Positions 33,212 to 42,900 of a DNA stretch of 45,817 nucleotides are shown in pieces; position 1 is the first letter of the stretch; every line of letters starts with the position of its first letter. The notes beneath the pieces were generated by a model that saw only the letters and a program-made list of their open reading frames with translations, had not been told where the DNA came from and did not search any database. The translations under genes were made by a program, and so were the position numbers. The stretch is from an uncultured Lachnospiraceae bacterium (GTDB lineage Bacteria > Bacillota > Clostridia > Lachnospirales > Lachnospiraceae), in the NCBI GenBank assembly GCA_902780385.1, contig CACZFF010000018.1, positions 1 through 45,817 on the forward strand, given 5' to 3'.

Positions 33212-33348
33212 TGATTCATGCGGTACAGCTTGAGCTGAATCGCATTCATTTACAGATTTTGGGATATTCTGTTCCCGGGCGGGAGATGATTCGACGCTCC
33301 TCCGGGGGATCAATGGAACAAATGATTTAATGAGAAAGGGGTAAAACC

Positions 33349-33906
33349 ATGAGCAGCGAGAGAGTCCAGCCTTACGAAGCAAAAATGGAAAAGACATTGT
33401 CTCACCTTGAGACTGATCTGCAGGCCGTCCGTGCGGGACGTGCAAATCCGCATGTTCTCGACAAGATCCGTGTCGATTATTACGGTTCTCCTACACCGAT
33501 CCAGCAGCTTGCCAATGTCTCTGTCCCTGAGGCAAGGATCATCCAGATTTCTCCCTGGGAGAAAAAGATGCTCAAAGAGATCAGCCGCGCGATTTCCGCT
33601 TCCGACATCGGAATCAATCCGACCAATGACGGCAGCACCATCCGCCTGGTTTTCCCTGAACTGACCGGTGAGCGCCGTAAACAGCTGTCCAAGGACGTAA
33701 AGAAGATGGGCGAGGAGGCAAAGGTTGCCCTTCGCAACATCCGCCGCGACGGAAATGAATCTTTCAAGAAGCTCAAAAAGAGCGAGGATGTCTCTGAGGA
33801 CGTCGTAGCCGAGCTGCAGGATGAGCTGGGCAAGATCACTGAGAAGTTTGTCAAGAAGATCGACAAGGCCATCGACGAGAAGACAAAGGAGATCATGACA
33901 GTCTGA
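33349..33906 (+). CDS. frr: Ribosome recycling factor
   Basis: Splits the post-termination ribosome together with EF-G. 185 residues, full length, with the typical start YEAKMEKTLSHLETDLQAVRAGRANP, then PTPIQQLANVSVPEAR and the C-terminal Lys/Glu-rich helix. ATG 33349 follows AAAGGGG. It is 137 bases after pyrH. Its stop codon overlaps the start of an 18-bp tandem repeat. Confidence 0.96.
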   Translation: MSSERVQPYEAKMEKTLSHLETDLQAVRAGRANPHVLDKIRVDYYGSPTPIQQLANVSVPEARIIQISPWEKKMLKEISRAISASDIGINPTNDGSTIRLVFPELTGERRKQLSKDVKKMGEEAKVALRNIRRDGNESFKKLKKSEDVSEDVVAELQDELGKITEKFVKKIDKAIDEKTKEIMTV

Positions 33907-33958
33907 TCAATATGTTCGATATATTCAATATGTTGAATACATTCAATATGTCAACATG
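33905..33958 (+). repeat. 18-bp tandem repeat (three units) at the frr stop
   Basis: Units at 33905, 33923 and 33941 share the core TTCAATATGT (first unit TCAATATGTTCG). The first unit begins within the frr stop codon, as in the GNAT gene array. Confidence 0.78.
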
Positions 33959-34019
33959 ATTGTAGAGGACGGGGGCTTGATATTCCTCAAATACCCGCCT
34001 TTAAATAATTTTGGTTGAT

Positions 34020-34068
34020 ACCCGCAGGAGGTGCTGCAGCCTGACCGCTGCGGCCGGTTCCTGCGGGT
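34020..34068 (+). terminator. Hairpin after frr, possible partial terminator
   Basis: ACCCGCAGGA (34020-34029) pairs perfectly with TCCTGCGGGT (34059-34068); GCTGCAGC (34033-34040) lies in the loop. The tail TGTTGTAAT is only moderately U-rich. Confidence 0.55.
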
Positions 34069-34085
34069 TGTTGTAATATACTGTA

Positions 34086-34156
34086 AAAGTTCGATCAAGC
34101 GGCTGTGCGGATGGGCGTGCTCGCACGCACAGACGTGCAGACATTTGATCGGACTT
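34086..34156 (+). promoter_or_regulatory. Highly structured leader of uppS
   Basis: AAAGTTCGATCAA (34086-34098) pairs with TTGATCGGACTTT (34144-34156, one G-U), enclosing about 45 bases. Inside, CTGTGCG (34103-34109) can pair with CGCACAG (34126-34132), while GCGTGC (34115-34120) can pair with GCACGC (34123-34128), and GCACG can also pair with CGTGC (34134-34138). These options exclude each other, as in attenuators or riboswitches. I could not match it to a known class. Confidence 0.55.
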
Positions 34157-34214
34157 TAACAGAAAACAAGACAAACAGATCACCGATTGGATATTGGAGA
34201 AAGAAAAGAAAAAG

Positions 34215-34937
34215 ATGAGTGAGGAAAACAGAGGATCACTGAGGATTCCCGCGCATATTGCGATCATAATGGATGGAAACGGACGCTGGGCCAGGCGCCG
34301 GGGCATGCCCCGGACCTTCGGACATTCCCAGGGTGCAAAGGTTGTCGAGGAGATTCTGGAGGATGCGGACCATCTCGGCGTCAAATATCTGACAGTATAC
34401 GCCTTTTCCACGGAAAACTGGTCCAGACCTCAGGCGGAGGTCAAGGCACTGATGAATCTTCTGAGAAGATATATGAAGTCAAGCCTTGCCAAGTGTACCA
34501 AAAACAATGTGCGTGTCAGGGTGATCGGCGACAAATCCATGCTGGACAAGGACCTGCAAGATGCCATCGAAGACCTTGAGCGAAACACTGCCTCCAATAC
34601 GGGGATCGGCTTCCAGATCGCCATCAATTACGGCGGCCGCGACGAGATCCTGAGGGCGGTCAGGAGGGCAGCTGCCCAGGGCCTCTTGTCCGATCCGGAA
34701 AAGATCGATGAATCCGTGCTGGAAGGGTGCCTGGATACTGCGGGTATCCCCGATCCGGACCTTCTGATCCGCACCTGCGGCGAGCAGCGCATTTCCAACT
34801 TCCTGCTCTGGCAGCTGGCCTACTCGGAGATGTATTTTACCGACAAAGCCTGGCCGGAATTTGACCATGAGGAACTGCTCAAAGCTATCGATGCATATAA
34901 TCATCGTGAGAGAAGATACGGAGGCCTGACAGACTGA
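34215..34937 (+). CDS. uppS: Undecaprenyl diphosphate synthase
   Basis: cis-Prenyltransferase that makes the lipid carrier for peptidoglycan and wall polymers from isopentenyl and farnesyl diphosphate. 240 residues. IPAHIAIIMDGNGRWARRRGMPR holds catalytic Asp20; later motifs are YLTVYAFSTENWSRP, INYGGRDEI and DLLIRTCGEQRISNFLLWQLAYSE. The frame opens with TTG 34194, but ATG 34215 gives the family N terminus; its GGAG (34196-34199) is rather far, so the start is not certain. Next to cdsA, and in a cluster that also makes isoprenoid precursors (ispG). Confidence 0.95.
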   Translation: MSEENRGSLRIPAHIAIIMDGNGRWARRRGMPRTFGHSQGAKVVEEILEDADHLGVKYLTVYAFSTENWSRPQAEVKALMNLLRRYMKSSLAKCTKNNVRVRVIGDKSMLDKDLQDAIEDLERNTASNTGIGFQIAINYGGRDEILRAVRRAAAQGLLSDPEKIDESVLEGCLDTAGIPDPDLLIRTCGEQRISNFLLWQLAYSEMYFTDKAWPEFDHEELLKAIDAYNHRERRYGGLTD

Positions 34938-35037
34938 GACATGATGCAGGCTCAACAGGCACAAGCTTTCTGTACCATTATGATTAATATATATATGATT
35001 GACATATATAAATACAGGGAGTAATCGGAGGAAATAA

Positions 35038-35931
35038 ATGAAAACAAGAATTATCAGCGGTGTCATCATTGCCGTTTTGATCCTGGGGCTGGGTTTTCCC
35101 GGATCCTATCCTTTGTGGCTGATGTGCCTTCTTTGCGGCGTGATCGGCTATATGGAGCTGACCGCTGTGATGTGCAATCCCTCTTCCTCAAAGAAGAAGG
35201 GTTCTTTCCGCAAATGGAATTCCATCCCTGATCTGATTGCCATTCCCGGGCTGATCCTGACGGTTGTGTATTATGCCGGAATGATGTACATGGAGTGGCG
35301 GTACGGACTGGTCAATCAGCAAGGGCTGATCAGCGCCTTTGATTTCTGGACATTGATGATCCTGGCCCTGGATTTTCTGCTGACTATGGCAGTCTATGTC
35401 TATACCTTTCCCCGCAGGAAATCCTCCAATGCGACCGGGGCGGTGGCTGCATTTCTTTACATGCCTGTCCTGATGGCCTTTGTCGCAAGGACCAGATGCC
35501 TGCCCCACGGTATTTTCCTCTATCTGCTGATATTCATCTGTGCATCTGTCAGTGATGTCTGTGCCCTTGCAGTCGGCATGGCGATCGGAAAGCATAAGCT
35601 GGCACCGGTCCTCAGTCCCAAAAAGACCATTGAGGGGGCCATCGGCGGCGTCGCCGGCAGTGCCCTTGTCAGCTTCCTTCTCGGGATGGTCCTGCACCGT
35701 CTTGACCAGAGCGCGAATGTCACGACCCTCTTTCTGATCATCGGAATCTGCGGCAGCTTCATTGGACAGACAGGCGACCTGGCGGCTTCCGCCATCAAGC
35801 GCAACTACGGTATCAAGGACTACGGAACTCTGATCCCCGGTCACGGCGGGATCATGGACCGCTTTGACAGCATCATCTTTACGGCACCGGTGATCTACTA
35901 TCTTTCATTCCTGTTGAGCAGTAAACTGTAA
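35038..35931 (+). CDS. cdsA: Phosphatidate cytidylyltransferase
   Basis: Membrane enzyme that makes CDP-diacylglycerol, the branch point of phospholipid synthesis. 297 residues with about eight membrane segments. The signature near the C terminus is LSPKKTIEGAIGG and, later, KDYGTLIPGHGGIMDRFDSI, which carries the metal-binding Asp. ATG 35038 has CGGAGG upstream. rseP starts 12 bases after the stop; the dxr gene usual at this junction is missing. Confidence 0.94.
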   Translation: MKTRIISGVIIAVLILGLGFPGSYPLWLMCLLCGVIGYMELTAVMCNPSSSKKKGSFRKWNSIPDLIAIPGLILTVVYYAGMMYMEWRYGLVNQQGLISAFDFWTLMILALDFLLTMAVYVYTFPRRKSSNATGAVAAFLYMPVLMAFVARTRCLPHGIFLYLLIFICASVSDVCALAVGMAIGKHKLAPVLSPKKTIEGAIGGVAGSALVSFLLGMVLHRLDQSANVTTLFLIIGICGSFIGQTGDLAASAIKRNYGIKDYGTLIPGHGGIMDRFDSIIFTAPVIYYLSFLLSSKL

Positions 35932-35942
35932 GGCAATTATTT

Positions 35943-37004
35943 ATGATAATCAGCATATTTATTTTTTTGATCATATTCAGTGTGATCGTGATCTCACATG
36001 AGTTCGGCCATTACGCCATCGCCCGCCGCAACGGGATCCGTGTCAATGAATTCGATATCGGCATGGGACCTGTGCTCTACCGCAGGGAGGGGAAAGAGAC
36101 GGATCTGTGCATCCGAATGCTCCCCATCGGCGGTGCCTGCGTCTTCGACGGACTGGACGGGCTGGAGGATGAGGAAAAACCGGACAAACTCGATGAGCAC
36201 TCTTTTCCCAATGCTCCCGTAGGTGCCAGGATCGCGTCGGTTGTGGCCGGTCCCATGGCAAACTTTATCCTGGGTTTTATTTTTTCAATCATTCTGGTGG
36301 CATTTACGGGGACAGATCTTCCGGTGATCCAGGAGATCATCCCGGATTCCGCAGCCCAGGAGGCCGGTCTGCAGGAAGGCGACCTGATCCGCAAGATCAA
36401 CGGTGAGAGCATCCATATTTACCGGGAAGTGACACTGGTCTCCATGATGAATTACGGTGAACCTCTGTCTATCACGGTTGAAAGAGACGGGCAGCGGAAG
36501 ACGATTAACCTGATCCCGCAGTATGACCAGGAAGACAACCGGTATTATATCGGCATCCGGGGAGCGGGACAGTATCTCAAATGCAATCCTTTCCAGGTCT
36601 TCCAGTACGGTTTTTATGAGACCGGCTACTGGCTGAAGGCGACCTATAAATCTCTGGGACTGATCTTCCGCGGGCATTTTTCCAAGGATGATATAGCGGG
36701 ACCCGTGGGTGTCGTGAAGGTTGTCGATGACACCTATGAAGAAACAGCACCCTACGGACCGGCAGCGGTGATCCTGACATTCTTAAGTCTTGCGACCCTG
36801 CTTACAGTAAACCTGGGTGTTATCAACCTCCTTCCCCTTCCGGCTCTGGACGGCGGAAGGCTCCTGTTTCTGTTTCTCGAGGCTGTCCGGGGAAAACCGA
36901 TTCCGCCAGAGAAGGAAGGAATGGTGCACCTGGCTGGTTTTGCGGTGCTCATGTTCGTGATGATTCTGGTGCTCTTCAATGATATCTCCAGATTCTTCAC
37001 GTAA
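35943..37004 (+). CDS. rseP: RIP zinc metalloprotease (RseP/RasP, site-2 protease)
   Basis: Intramembrane M50 protease that cuts trimmed anti-sigma factors and signal peptides. 353 residues. HEFGH gives His19, Glu20 and His23 in the first membrane helix; a PDZ domain spans about 115-200 (AQEAGLQEGDLIRKINGE); and NLLPLPALDGGRL near the end supplies the third metal ligand Asp303. ATG 35943 has a modest AAGG. The RsiV-like anti-sigma gene 18 kb upstream in this window is a plausible substrate by analogy with B. subtilis RasP. Confidence 0.95.
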   Translation: MIISIFIFLIIFSVIVISHEFGHYAIARRNGIRVNEFDIGMGPVLYRREGKETDLCIRMLPIGGACVFDGLDGLEDEEKPDKLDEHSFPNAPVGARIASVVAGPMANFILGFIFSIILVAFTGTDLPVIQEIIPDSAAQEAGLQEGDLIRKINGESIHIYREVTLVSMMNYGEPLSITVERDGQRKTINLIPQYDQEDNRYYIGIRGAGQYLKCNPFQVFQYGFYETGYWLKATYKSLGLIFRGHFSKDDIAGPVGVVKVVDDTYEETAPYGPAAVILTFLSLATLLTVNLGVINLLPLPALDGGRLLFLFLEAVRGKPIPPEKEGMVHLAGFAVLMFVMILVLFNDISRFFT

Positions 37005-37131
37005 TCCTTATAAAATGAGCGGCTGATATTCAGCCGGCTTGAGCGGCAGAAAATACCGGACCGGGCGGTTATAAAACCGCAGGAATGTGACCAGGATACC
37101 ATGGCTTTGACCACAGGAAAAAGGAGAAAAA

Positions 37132-38187
37132 ATGACTTATCGTGACCATACAAAAGTAATACGGATCGGCGACAGAGTGATCGGCGGAGGCAACCCCATC
37201 CTGATCCAGTCCATGACTAACACCCCGACTGAAGATGTGGAGGCTACAGTTGCCCAGATCCTGCGTCTGGAGGAGGCCGGATGCGAGATCATCCGATGCA
37301 CATGTCCTACTGAGGAAGCTGCTCTTGCAATCGGACAGATCAAGAAGAGGATCCACATCCCGCTGGTGGCGGATATCCATTTTGATTACAAGATGGCGAT
37401 ACGGGCCATGGAAAACGGCGCGGACAAGATCAGGATCAATCCCGGCAATATCGGCGGCCGCGATAAGATCGAAGCGGTCGTCAATGTCGCCAAAGAGCGG
37501 CAGGTTCCCATCCGTGTCGGCGTCAACAGCGGTTCTCTGGAAAAGGAGCTGGTCGCCAAATACGGAGGTGTCACCGCTGAGGGCCTTGTGGAGAGTGCTC
37601 TTGACAAGGTGCGTATGGTGGAAGAATGCGGTTATGACCAGATGGTCATCAGCATCAAGTCCTCGGACGTCCTGACCTGTGCCCGCGCCCATGAGCTGCT
37701 GGCGGAGAAGACCGATTATCCCCTGCATGTAGGCATCACCGAAGCAGGCACACTCTACAGCGGGAACCTTAAATCTGCAGTGGGACTGGGTATCATCCTA
37801 TATCAGGGAATCGGCGATACCATCCGGGTCTCTTTGACCGGTGACCCCGTGGAAGAGATCAAGTCCGCCAAAATGATCCTTCGGACCCTCGGCCTGCGCA
37901 AGGGAGGCATCGATGTCGTTTCCTGCCCGACCTGCGGCAGGACAAAGATCGATCTGGTCGGTCTTGCCAATCAGGTGGAGACCATGGTGCAGGGTTATGA
38001 CCTCAATATCAAGGTTGCCGTCATGGGCTGCGCCGTCAACGGTCCTGGTGAGGCCAAGGAAGCCGATATCGGTATTGCAGGAGGAATCGGAGAAGGACTT
38101 CTCATCAAGCATGGACAGATCGTGCGCAAGATGAAGGAGGAGGAGCTCCTGGATGCTCTGAAATATGAGCTTGACCACTGGAAATAA
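37132..38187 (+). CDS. ispG: 4-hydroxy-3-methylbut-2-en-1-yl diphosphate synthase (IspG/GcpE)
   Basis: Iron-sulfur enzyme of the MEP isoprenoid pathway that converts MEcPP to HMBPP. 351 residues, single-domain-pair bacterial form. The N terminus has [19 protein letters not shown], with [12 protein letters not shown] and [11 protein letters not shown] in the TIM barrel. The 4Fe-4S ligands are Cys265 and Cys268 (CPTCGR) and Cys300 ([10 protein letters not shown]). ATG follows AAAGGAG. Terminal gene of the pyrH cluster; a possible terminator follows. Confidence 0.96.
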   Translation: MTYRDHTKVIRIGDRVIGGGNPILIQSMTNTPTEDVEATVAQILRLEEAGCEIIRCTCPTEEAALAIGQIKKRIHIPLVADIHFDYKMAIRAMENGADKIRINPGNIGGRDKIEAVVNVAKERQVPIRVGVNSGSLEKELVAKYGGVTAEGLVESALDKVRMVEECGYDQMVISIKSSDVLTCARAHELLAEKTDYPLHVGITEAGTLYSGNLKSAVGLGIILYQGIGDTIRVSLTGDPVEEIKSAKMILRTLGLRKGGIDVVSCPTCGRTKIDLVGLANQVETMVQGYDLNIKVAVMGCAVNGPGEAKEADIGIAGGIGEGLLIKHGQIVRKMKEEELLDALKYELDHWK

Positions 38188-38587
38188 ATTTGGGATATAT
38201 TTTCAAAAGAGAGCCTGAAATACGACATTAAAGCAGACATAAAAGACATAAAAACAGAAAATAAAGCAGACATTAAATGTTTACGCGTCAAGTGCGAATG
38301 GTAATCGCAAATGTGAATATTTAGCGTCTGCTTTTGCTTGAAATACCAAATTGTGGATGATAATATGATTAGAAATATCCGGTATTGCAAATTATGCAAT
38401 TACTGTGGTAAGTGTATCTGATAATTCTTACTGAAACAGAAATGTGCATGTGTTGTGTTTTCCTTATAATATATGCAGGAACACTTTATATCAAAACATC
38501 GACCATTGCATGAAACATCGCTATTGAGGTCAATGTGACCGCTGTTACCTTCTCAGCACGGCGTAAACGCAGGGGAAAAGAAGATAA
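38188..38587. other. 400-base gene-free gap after ispG
   Basis: AT-rich, no ORF. It holds two AAAGCAGACAT copies (38230 and 38263 regions), the hairpin described next, and a lone TATAAT (38465-38470) without a fitting -35 that could serve the decayed gene downstream. Confidence 0.5.
38263..38335 (+). terminator. Possible ispG terminator
   Basis: AAAGCAGAC (38263-38271) pairs with GTCTGCTTT (38326-38334) across a 54-base loop that contains its own GCGA/TCGC stem, then a short T-run. The long loop lowers confidence. Confidence 0.45.
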
Positions 38588-39400
38588 ATGATGACAGAGT
38601 ATTACAGAATCGCTGATAAGAGGATCAGAATCTCATCGATCTATGATCAGGTTCATAAGATTTGCGCGGATTATCGCGATCCTGATGGACCGTCAGGTCG
38701 GGAAGAGCAGCGGGACCAGAAAGACATACCTGTCGATATTATTGTCTGTATAAGCCAGGAGGATATCGATTTTGAGCGCAGGAAGTCTGAGCGTGAAAGA
38801 CATGGCAGATCCATGACCGGTGTAAGCAGGGGCAGTTCTTATTCGTTTTCCGATCCATATCTGGAGACATTGGCTGTCTACCGACGGATCGCGGAAAAAA
38901 TGCCTGATTTTGATACCATTCTCTTTCACGGATCCTGCGTGGCAGTCGATGGAGTCGGATATCTTTTCGCAGCAAAAAGCGGAACAGGAAAGAGTACACA
39001 TACCCGGCTCTGGCGTCAAGTGTTCGGGGACCGCGCGGTCATGATCAATGATGATAAGCCGATGATCCGGGCAGGGAGTGAAGGTGAAGGCCCTGTGATT
39101 TTCGGTACTCCCTGAGACGGGAAGCATCATCTTAGCACAAATACTTGTGTACCGCTCAAAGACCTGTGTATACTGGAACGTGCCGGGGAGAACACCATCC
39201 GGGCCCTGTCACCGTAGGAAGCATATCCCATGCTGCTGAAGCAGGTCTATCGTCCGATGAATCTGCCTGCAATGGAAAAAACACTGTGTATTCTTGACAG
39301 GCTCATGACTTCGGTCGGCTTATGGCGCCTTGGATGTACGATCGATCCGCAGGCGGCATGTATTGCCTATAATGCCTTTCAGAATGAATCTGTTCACTGA
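38588..39400 (+). pseudogene. HPr-kinase-like P-loop gene with two in-frame stops
   Basis: A 271-codon frame that reads through apart from TGA at 39113-39115 and TAG at 39215-39217. The first part has FHGSCVAVDGVGYLFAAKSG, then the P-loop SGTGKSTHTRLW and MINDDKPMI. After the TGA the same frame goes on with DGKHHLSTNTCVPLKDLCIL, LERAGENTIRALSP, the TAG, then EAYPMLLKQVY and MEKTLCILDRLM. The TGA stands where related proteins have Trp (GTPWDGK) and the TAG where Glu is likely, so each is one base change from sense. Intact relatives are small HPr-kinase-like proteins next to pqqD-like genes, some in lasso-peptide clusters. ATG 38588 itself has a weak ribosome site. Confidence 0.85.
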
Positions 39401-39507
39401 TTCCGGCTGAGTCCAGGGTTGACTTATTACCATGCAGTAACACAGTTTTCTCTGTGCACCGGGATATATTATCTGTTTCTTCTGTCAGAAGAGAAAGAGG
39501 GATTAAA

Positions 39508-39766
39508 ATGCGGTTAAGCAATAATTATGTCTATCACATGTCACATGGAGGCTGCCCTCATCCCCACCGGAGATACGGAGTTTTCCGGTCTGGTAAGGGG
39601 GAACAAGACACTGGGCGTAATTCTGGAGCTGCTGCAGTCAGATACTACTGAAGAAGAGATGATCAGGAAGCTCACAGAGAGATTTAATGTTACGGAGGAA
39701 ACTGCTTCCCAGGATGTGAAAAGAGTACTGTCAGAACTGCGAAAGATTGGCGCGATTGACGAGTAA
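39508..39766 (+). pseudogene. pqqD-like gene with a frameshift
   Basis: ATG 39508 has a good AGAGGG ribosome site and reads MRLSNNYVYH, the usual start of small PqqD-like proteins. The frame then leaves the family. The +1 frame instead carries the rest from about 39548: EAALIPTGDTEFSG, GNKTLGVILELLQ, DTTEEEMIRKL and SELRKIGAIDE, ending at 39766. A one-base insertion (or two-base deletion) between about 39537 and 39550 explains this. PqqD-like proteins bind precursor peptides for radical-SAM or lasso-type maturation. A short frame from ATG 39527 could still make a trimmed protein but lacks a ribosome site. It lies 107 bases after the broken kinase-like gene. Confidence 0.8.
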
Positions 39767-39873
39767 TAGGCGAAACAGCCAATACCGTATACAAGCCATC
39801 GAAGTTATATATTATATCGTCAACCATATGAGTAAGCCATGTGAGTAAACACAAAGGAACACGAAGGATTAAT

Positions 39874-39904
39874 AAAAAGCAGATGCAAATGTCATCTGCT
39901 TTTT
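39874..39904. terminator. Bidirectional terminator before polC
   Basis: AAAAAGCAGATG (39874-39885) pairs perfectly with CATCTGCTTTTT (39893-39904), seven-base loop. Confidence 0.88.
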
Positions 39905-39912
39905 GTTATAAT
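39904..39912 (+). promoter_or_regulatory. Extended -10 promoter for polC
   Basis: TGT followed by TATAAT directly after the terminator T-run. No good -35 is visible. The start codon is about 63 bases downstream. Confidence 0.55.
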
Positions 39913-39974
39913 GGACAGACCACCTTTTTTTCAGACCATAACATTATCCGATTTTATGATTGGAGTTTACATAA

Positions 39975-42900
39975 ATGTCCAAACCCTTTTTTGATGTATT
40001 TCCAAAATTGAAAGTCCGCAAGGACCTTCAGGACTATTTCCAGGATACACAGGTAGAGAGGCTGGCCACCAACCGTGAGCGGACCAGGCTGAAAGTCTGC
40101 CTGCGCTCTGATCACCTGATCCACAAGGACCGGGTCTTCCGCATGCAGGAGGCTATGGAGAAGCAGCTGTTCGGTGAACGAAAAGTGGAAGTGTATATGG
40201 AGGAGCATTATGATCTTTCGGCCCAGTACACGCCTCAGTCCCTGATGGAAGCCTACAGTGACTCGATCATGTGCGAGATCTCTTCATTTTCTCCCGTGAT
40301 GGGTGTCTTTTTCCGGGATGCAGCGATCACTTACGGCGAGAACGGCACCATAGATGTGTGTATGCGTGATACCTGCGTCAGCCGGGGGCTGCAGGACCGG
40401 CTGGAAGAGGCTCTGAACCGAATTTTCCGAGACCGGTGCGGTGTTCCTGCCACTCTCACAGTTACCCTGAAGGCAGAGGTCAAGGAGCATAGATTTGCCG
40501 GCGAAGACAGCAGTGTGACAGGGACCTCAGAGTATGCATTTGCAAATTCCGGGTTCGGAGAGTCCGATAAGAGTGAATACGCCGCAGAGCCTGATGCTGC
40601 GGCAGCTTATGGCAGTAAAAATGCCGGCGGTATGACAAATGGAGGATCTAAAGATGCCGGTTCGGATTCCGGCAGCTCCGGCGGCAAAGCAGCAATGAAT
40701 AATGGCGCTTCCGGAAACGGTAAAGGGTACGGACGCGGAAACAGCACAGGATATGGCCGCGGCGGACGTTTCGGCAAGGACAAAAAGGGCGAACGCGAGT
40801 ACTCGCTTAAACGCTCTTCCCATCCCGATGTCATCTTCGGCAGGGAGGTCACTGCGGACGCCATCCGGATCGCGGATGTGATCGGAGAGATTGGAGAGGT
40901 CGTCATCCGCGGACAGATCATCGGAAATGACCGAAGAGATATCCGGAATGAAAAAACGATTGTAAAGTTTTCTCTGACTGATTTTACAGATTCCATCTAC
41001 TGCAAGATCTTTGTGCCCACTGACAAGGCGGACGAGCTTTTAAAGGATCTCGGAAAAGGATCCTTTGTCAAGGTACGGGGCGCGGCAGTCATGGATACTT
41101 TTGACAAGGAAGTGATCATCTCGTCCATCCAGGGCATCATGAAGATTCCTTCCTTTGTCACTTCGCGCGTCGATGATGCACCCGTCAAGCGGATCGAGCT
41201 GCACTGCCACACCAAAATGAGTGATATGGACGGTGTCTCGGAGTGCAAAAACATCGTAAAACGCGCCTATTCCTGGGGGATGCCTGCCATTGCCATCACG
41301 GACCATGGCAACATCCAGGCCTTCCCGGATGCGGGCCATGTGCGCGAGGACCTTTTCAAGTCCGCTAATAAAAAGCGCAAGGAAAACGGCGAAACCCCGA
41401 TTGACAATCAGGACTTTTTTAAAGTGCTCTACGGTGTGGAGTGCTATCTGGTCGATGACCTGGTCAAGAGCATTGCTCCTGTCCCGGAAGAGGATCTGGA
41501 CAGTGCCGTCAAAGACCGTCCGGTCGTTGTCTTCGATCTGGAGACCACCGGTTTTTCGCCGGAAAAGAACAAGATTATTGAGATCGGTGCAGTCAGGATC
41601 GAGAACGGAAAGGTCCGCGACCGCTTTTCGCAGTTTGTCAATCCCGAGGTGCCGATTCCCTACAAGATCACGCAGCTCACAGGCATCAGTGACAGTATGG
41701 TCATCGAGGCCAAAACCATCGAACTCGTGCTGCCGTATTTTCTGCGCTTCTGCCAAGGATGTATACTGGTCGGCCACAACGTTCAGTTCGATATCGGTTT
41801 CATCAGGGAAAACGCCAGGCGCCTGGGTCTTCCCTGCAATTTCACCACAGCCGATACTCTGGGTATGGCAAGGGCTCTGCTCCCGGGCCATGCCAAATAT
41901 ACACTTGACGCAGTCGCCAAGCTTCTGGGCGTGTCACTGGACAACCACCACAGGGCAGTGGATGACGCTGAGTGCACCGCCGGGATCTGGATGAAGATGC
42001 TGCCCCTTCTCGAGCAGCAGAATGTCCTTTCTCTCCGCCAGATTGCCGAATTCTGCAAGCCGACGCCGGATACCGTCAAGCGCCTGAGGACACATCACTG
42101 TATCCTGCTGGCTAAAAATACGACCGGCCGCACCAATCTGTACACCATGGTCAGCCAGTCACACCTGACCTACTTTTTCAAAAAGCCCCGCATTCCCAAG
42201 AGCCTGCTGATGAAATATCGGGAGGGGATCCTCGTGGGAAGCGCCTGTGTCATGGGTGAACTGATGGAGGCTGTTCTTGAGGACCGTTCGGACGAGGTCC
42301 TGGCCGGTATTGTGGATTTCTATGATTATCTGGAGATCCAGCCGCGCGACAACAACCGCTTCCTTCTCGAATCGCCCAAAATGCAGGACAAATATCCGCA
42401 GATCAAAACAGAAGAGGACCTGCTGAACCTCAACCGCACCATCGTGCGCCTGGGAGAGCAGGCCGGGAAACCCGTCGTCGCCACAGGCGATGTGCATTTC
42501 CTGGATCCTGAGGACGAAATCTACCGTTCCATTATCCAGGAGGGCATGGGTATGTCCGACGAGGATCCCGCCCCCCTCTACCTGCATACGACCAATGAAA
42601 TGCTGGAGGAATTCGCCTATCTGGGTGCAAAGAAAGCCCAGGAGGTCGTCATCGACAATCCGCGGAAGATCGCGGATATGATCGATGCCCTGTCCCCTGT
42701 CCGACCCGACAAGTGTCCGCCTGTCATTCCCAACAGTGATGATAATCTGCGCAGGATCTGCTACGACAAGGCCCACAGCATGTACGGGGATCCGCTTCCC
42801 GAGATCGTCGAGGAACGTCTGGAGAGAGAACTGCGCTCCATCATTTCCAACGGCTACTCGGTCATGTACATTATCGCGCAGAAGCTGGTCTGGAAATCGG

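Noticed and set aside
39113-39115. TGA in the kinase-like gene as a recoded Sec or Trp codon
   Set aside because: A second stop (TAG at 39215) lies in the same frame, the neighbouring gene is also broken, and many genes here end in TGA; simple decay explains it.
38588-39115. Short 175-residue P-loop protein as an intact gene
   Set aside because: The family-typical C-terminal half continues in frame directly after the stop, so the short product is a truncation.
39454-39651. A 65-residue frame covering the start of the pqqD-like gene
   Set aside because: Only the MRLSNNYVYH part is family-like; the rest is the wrong frame after the shift, so it is part of the pseudogene.
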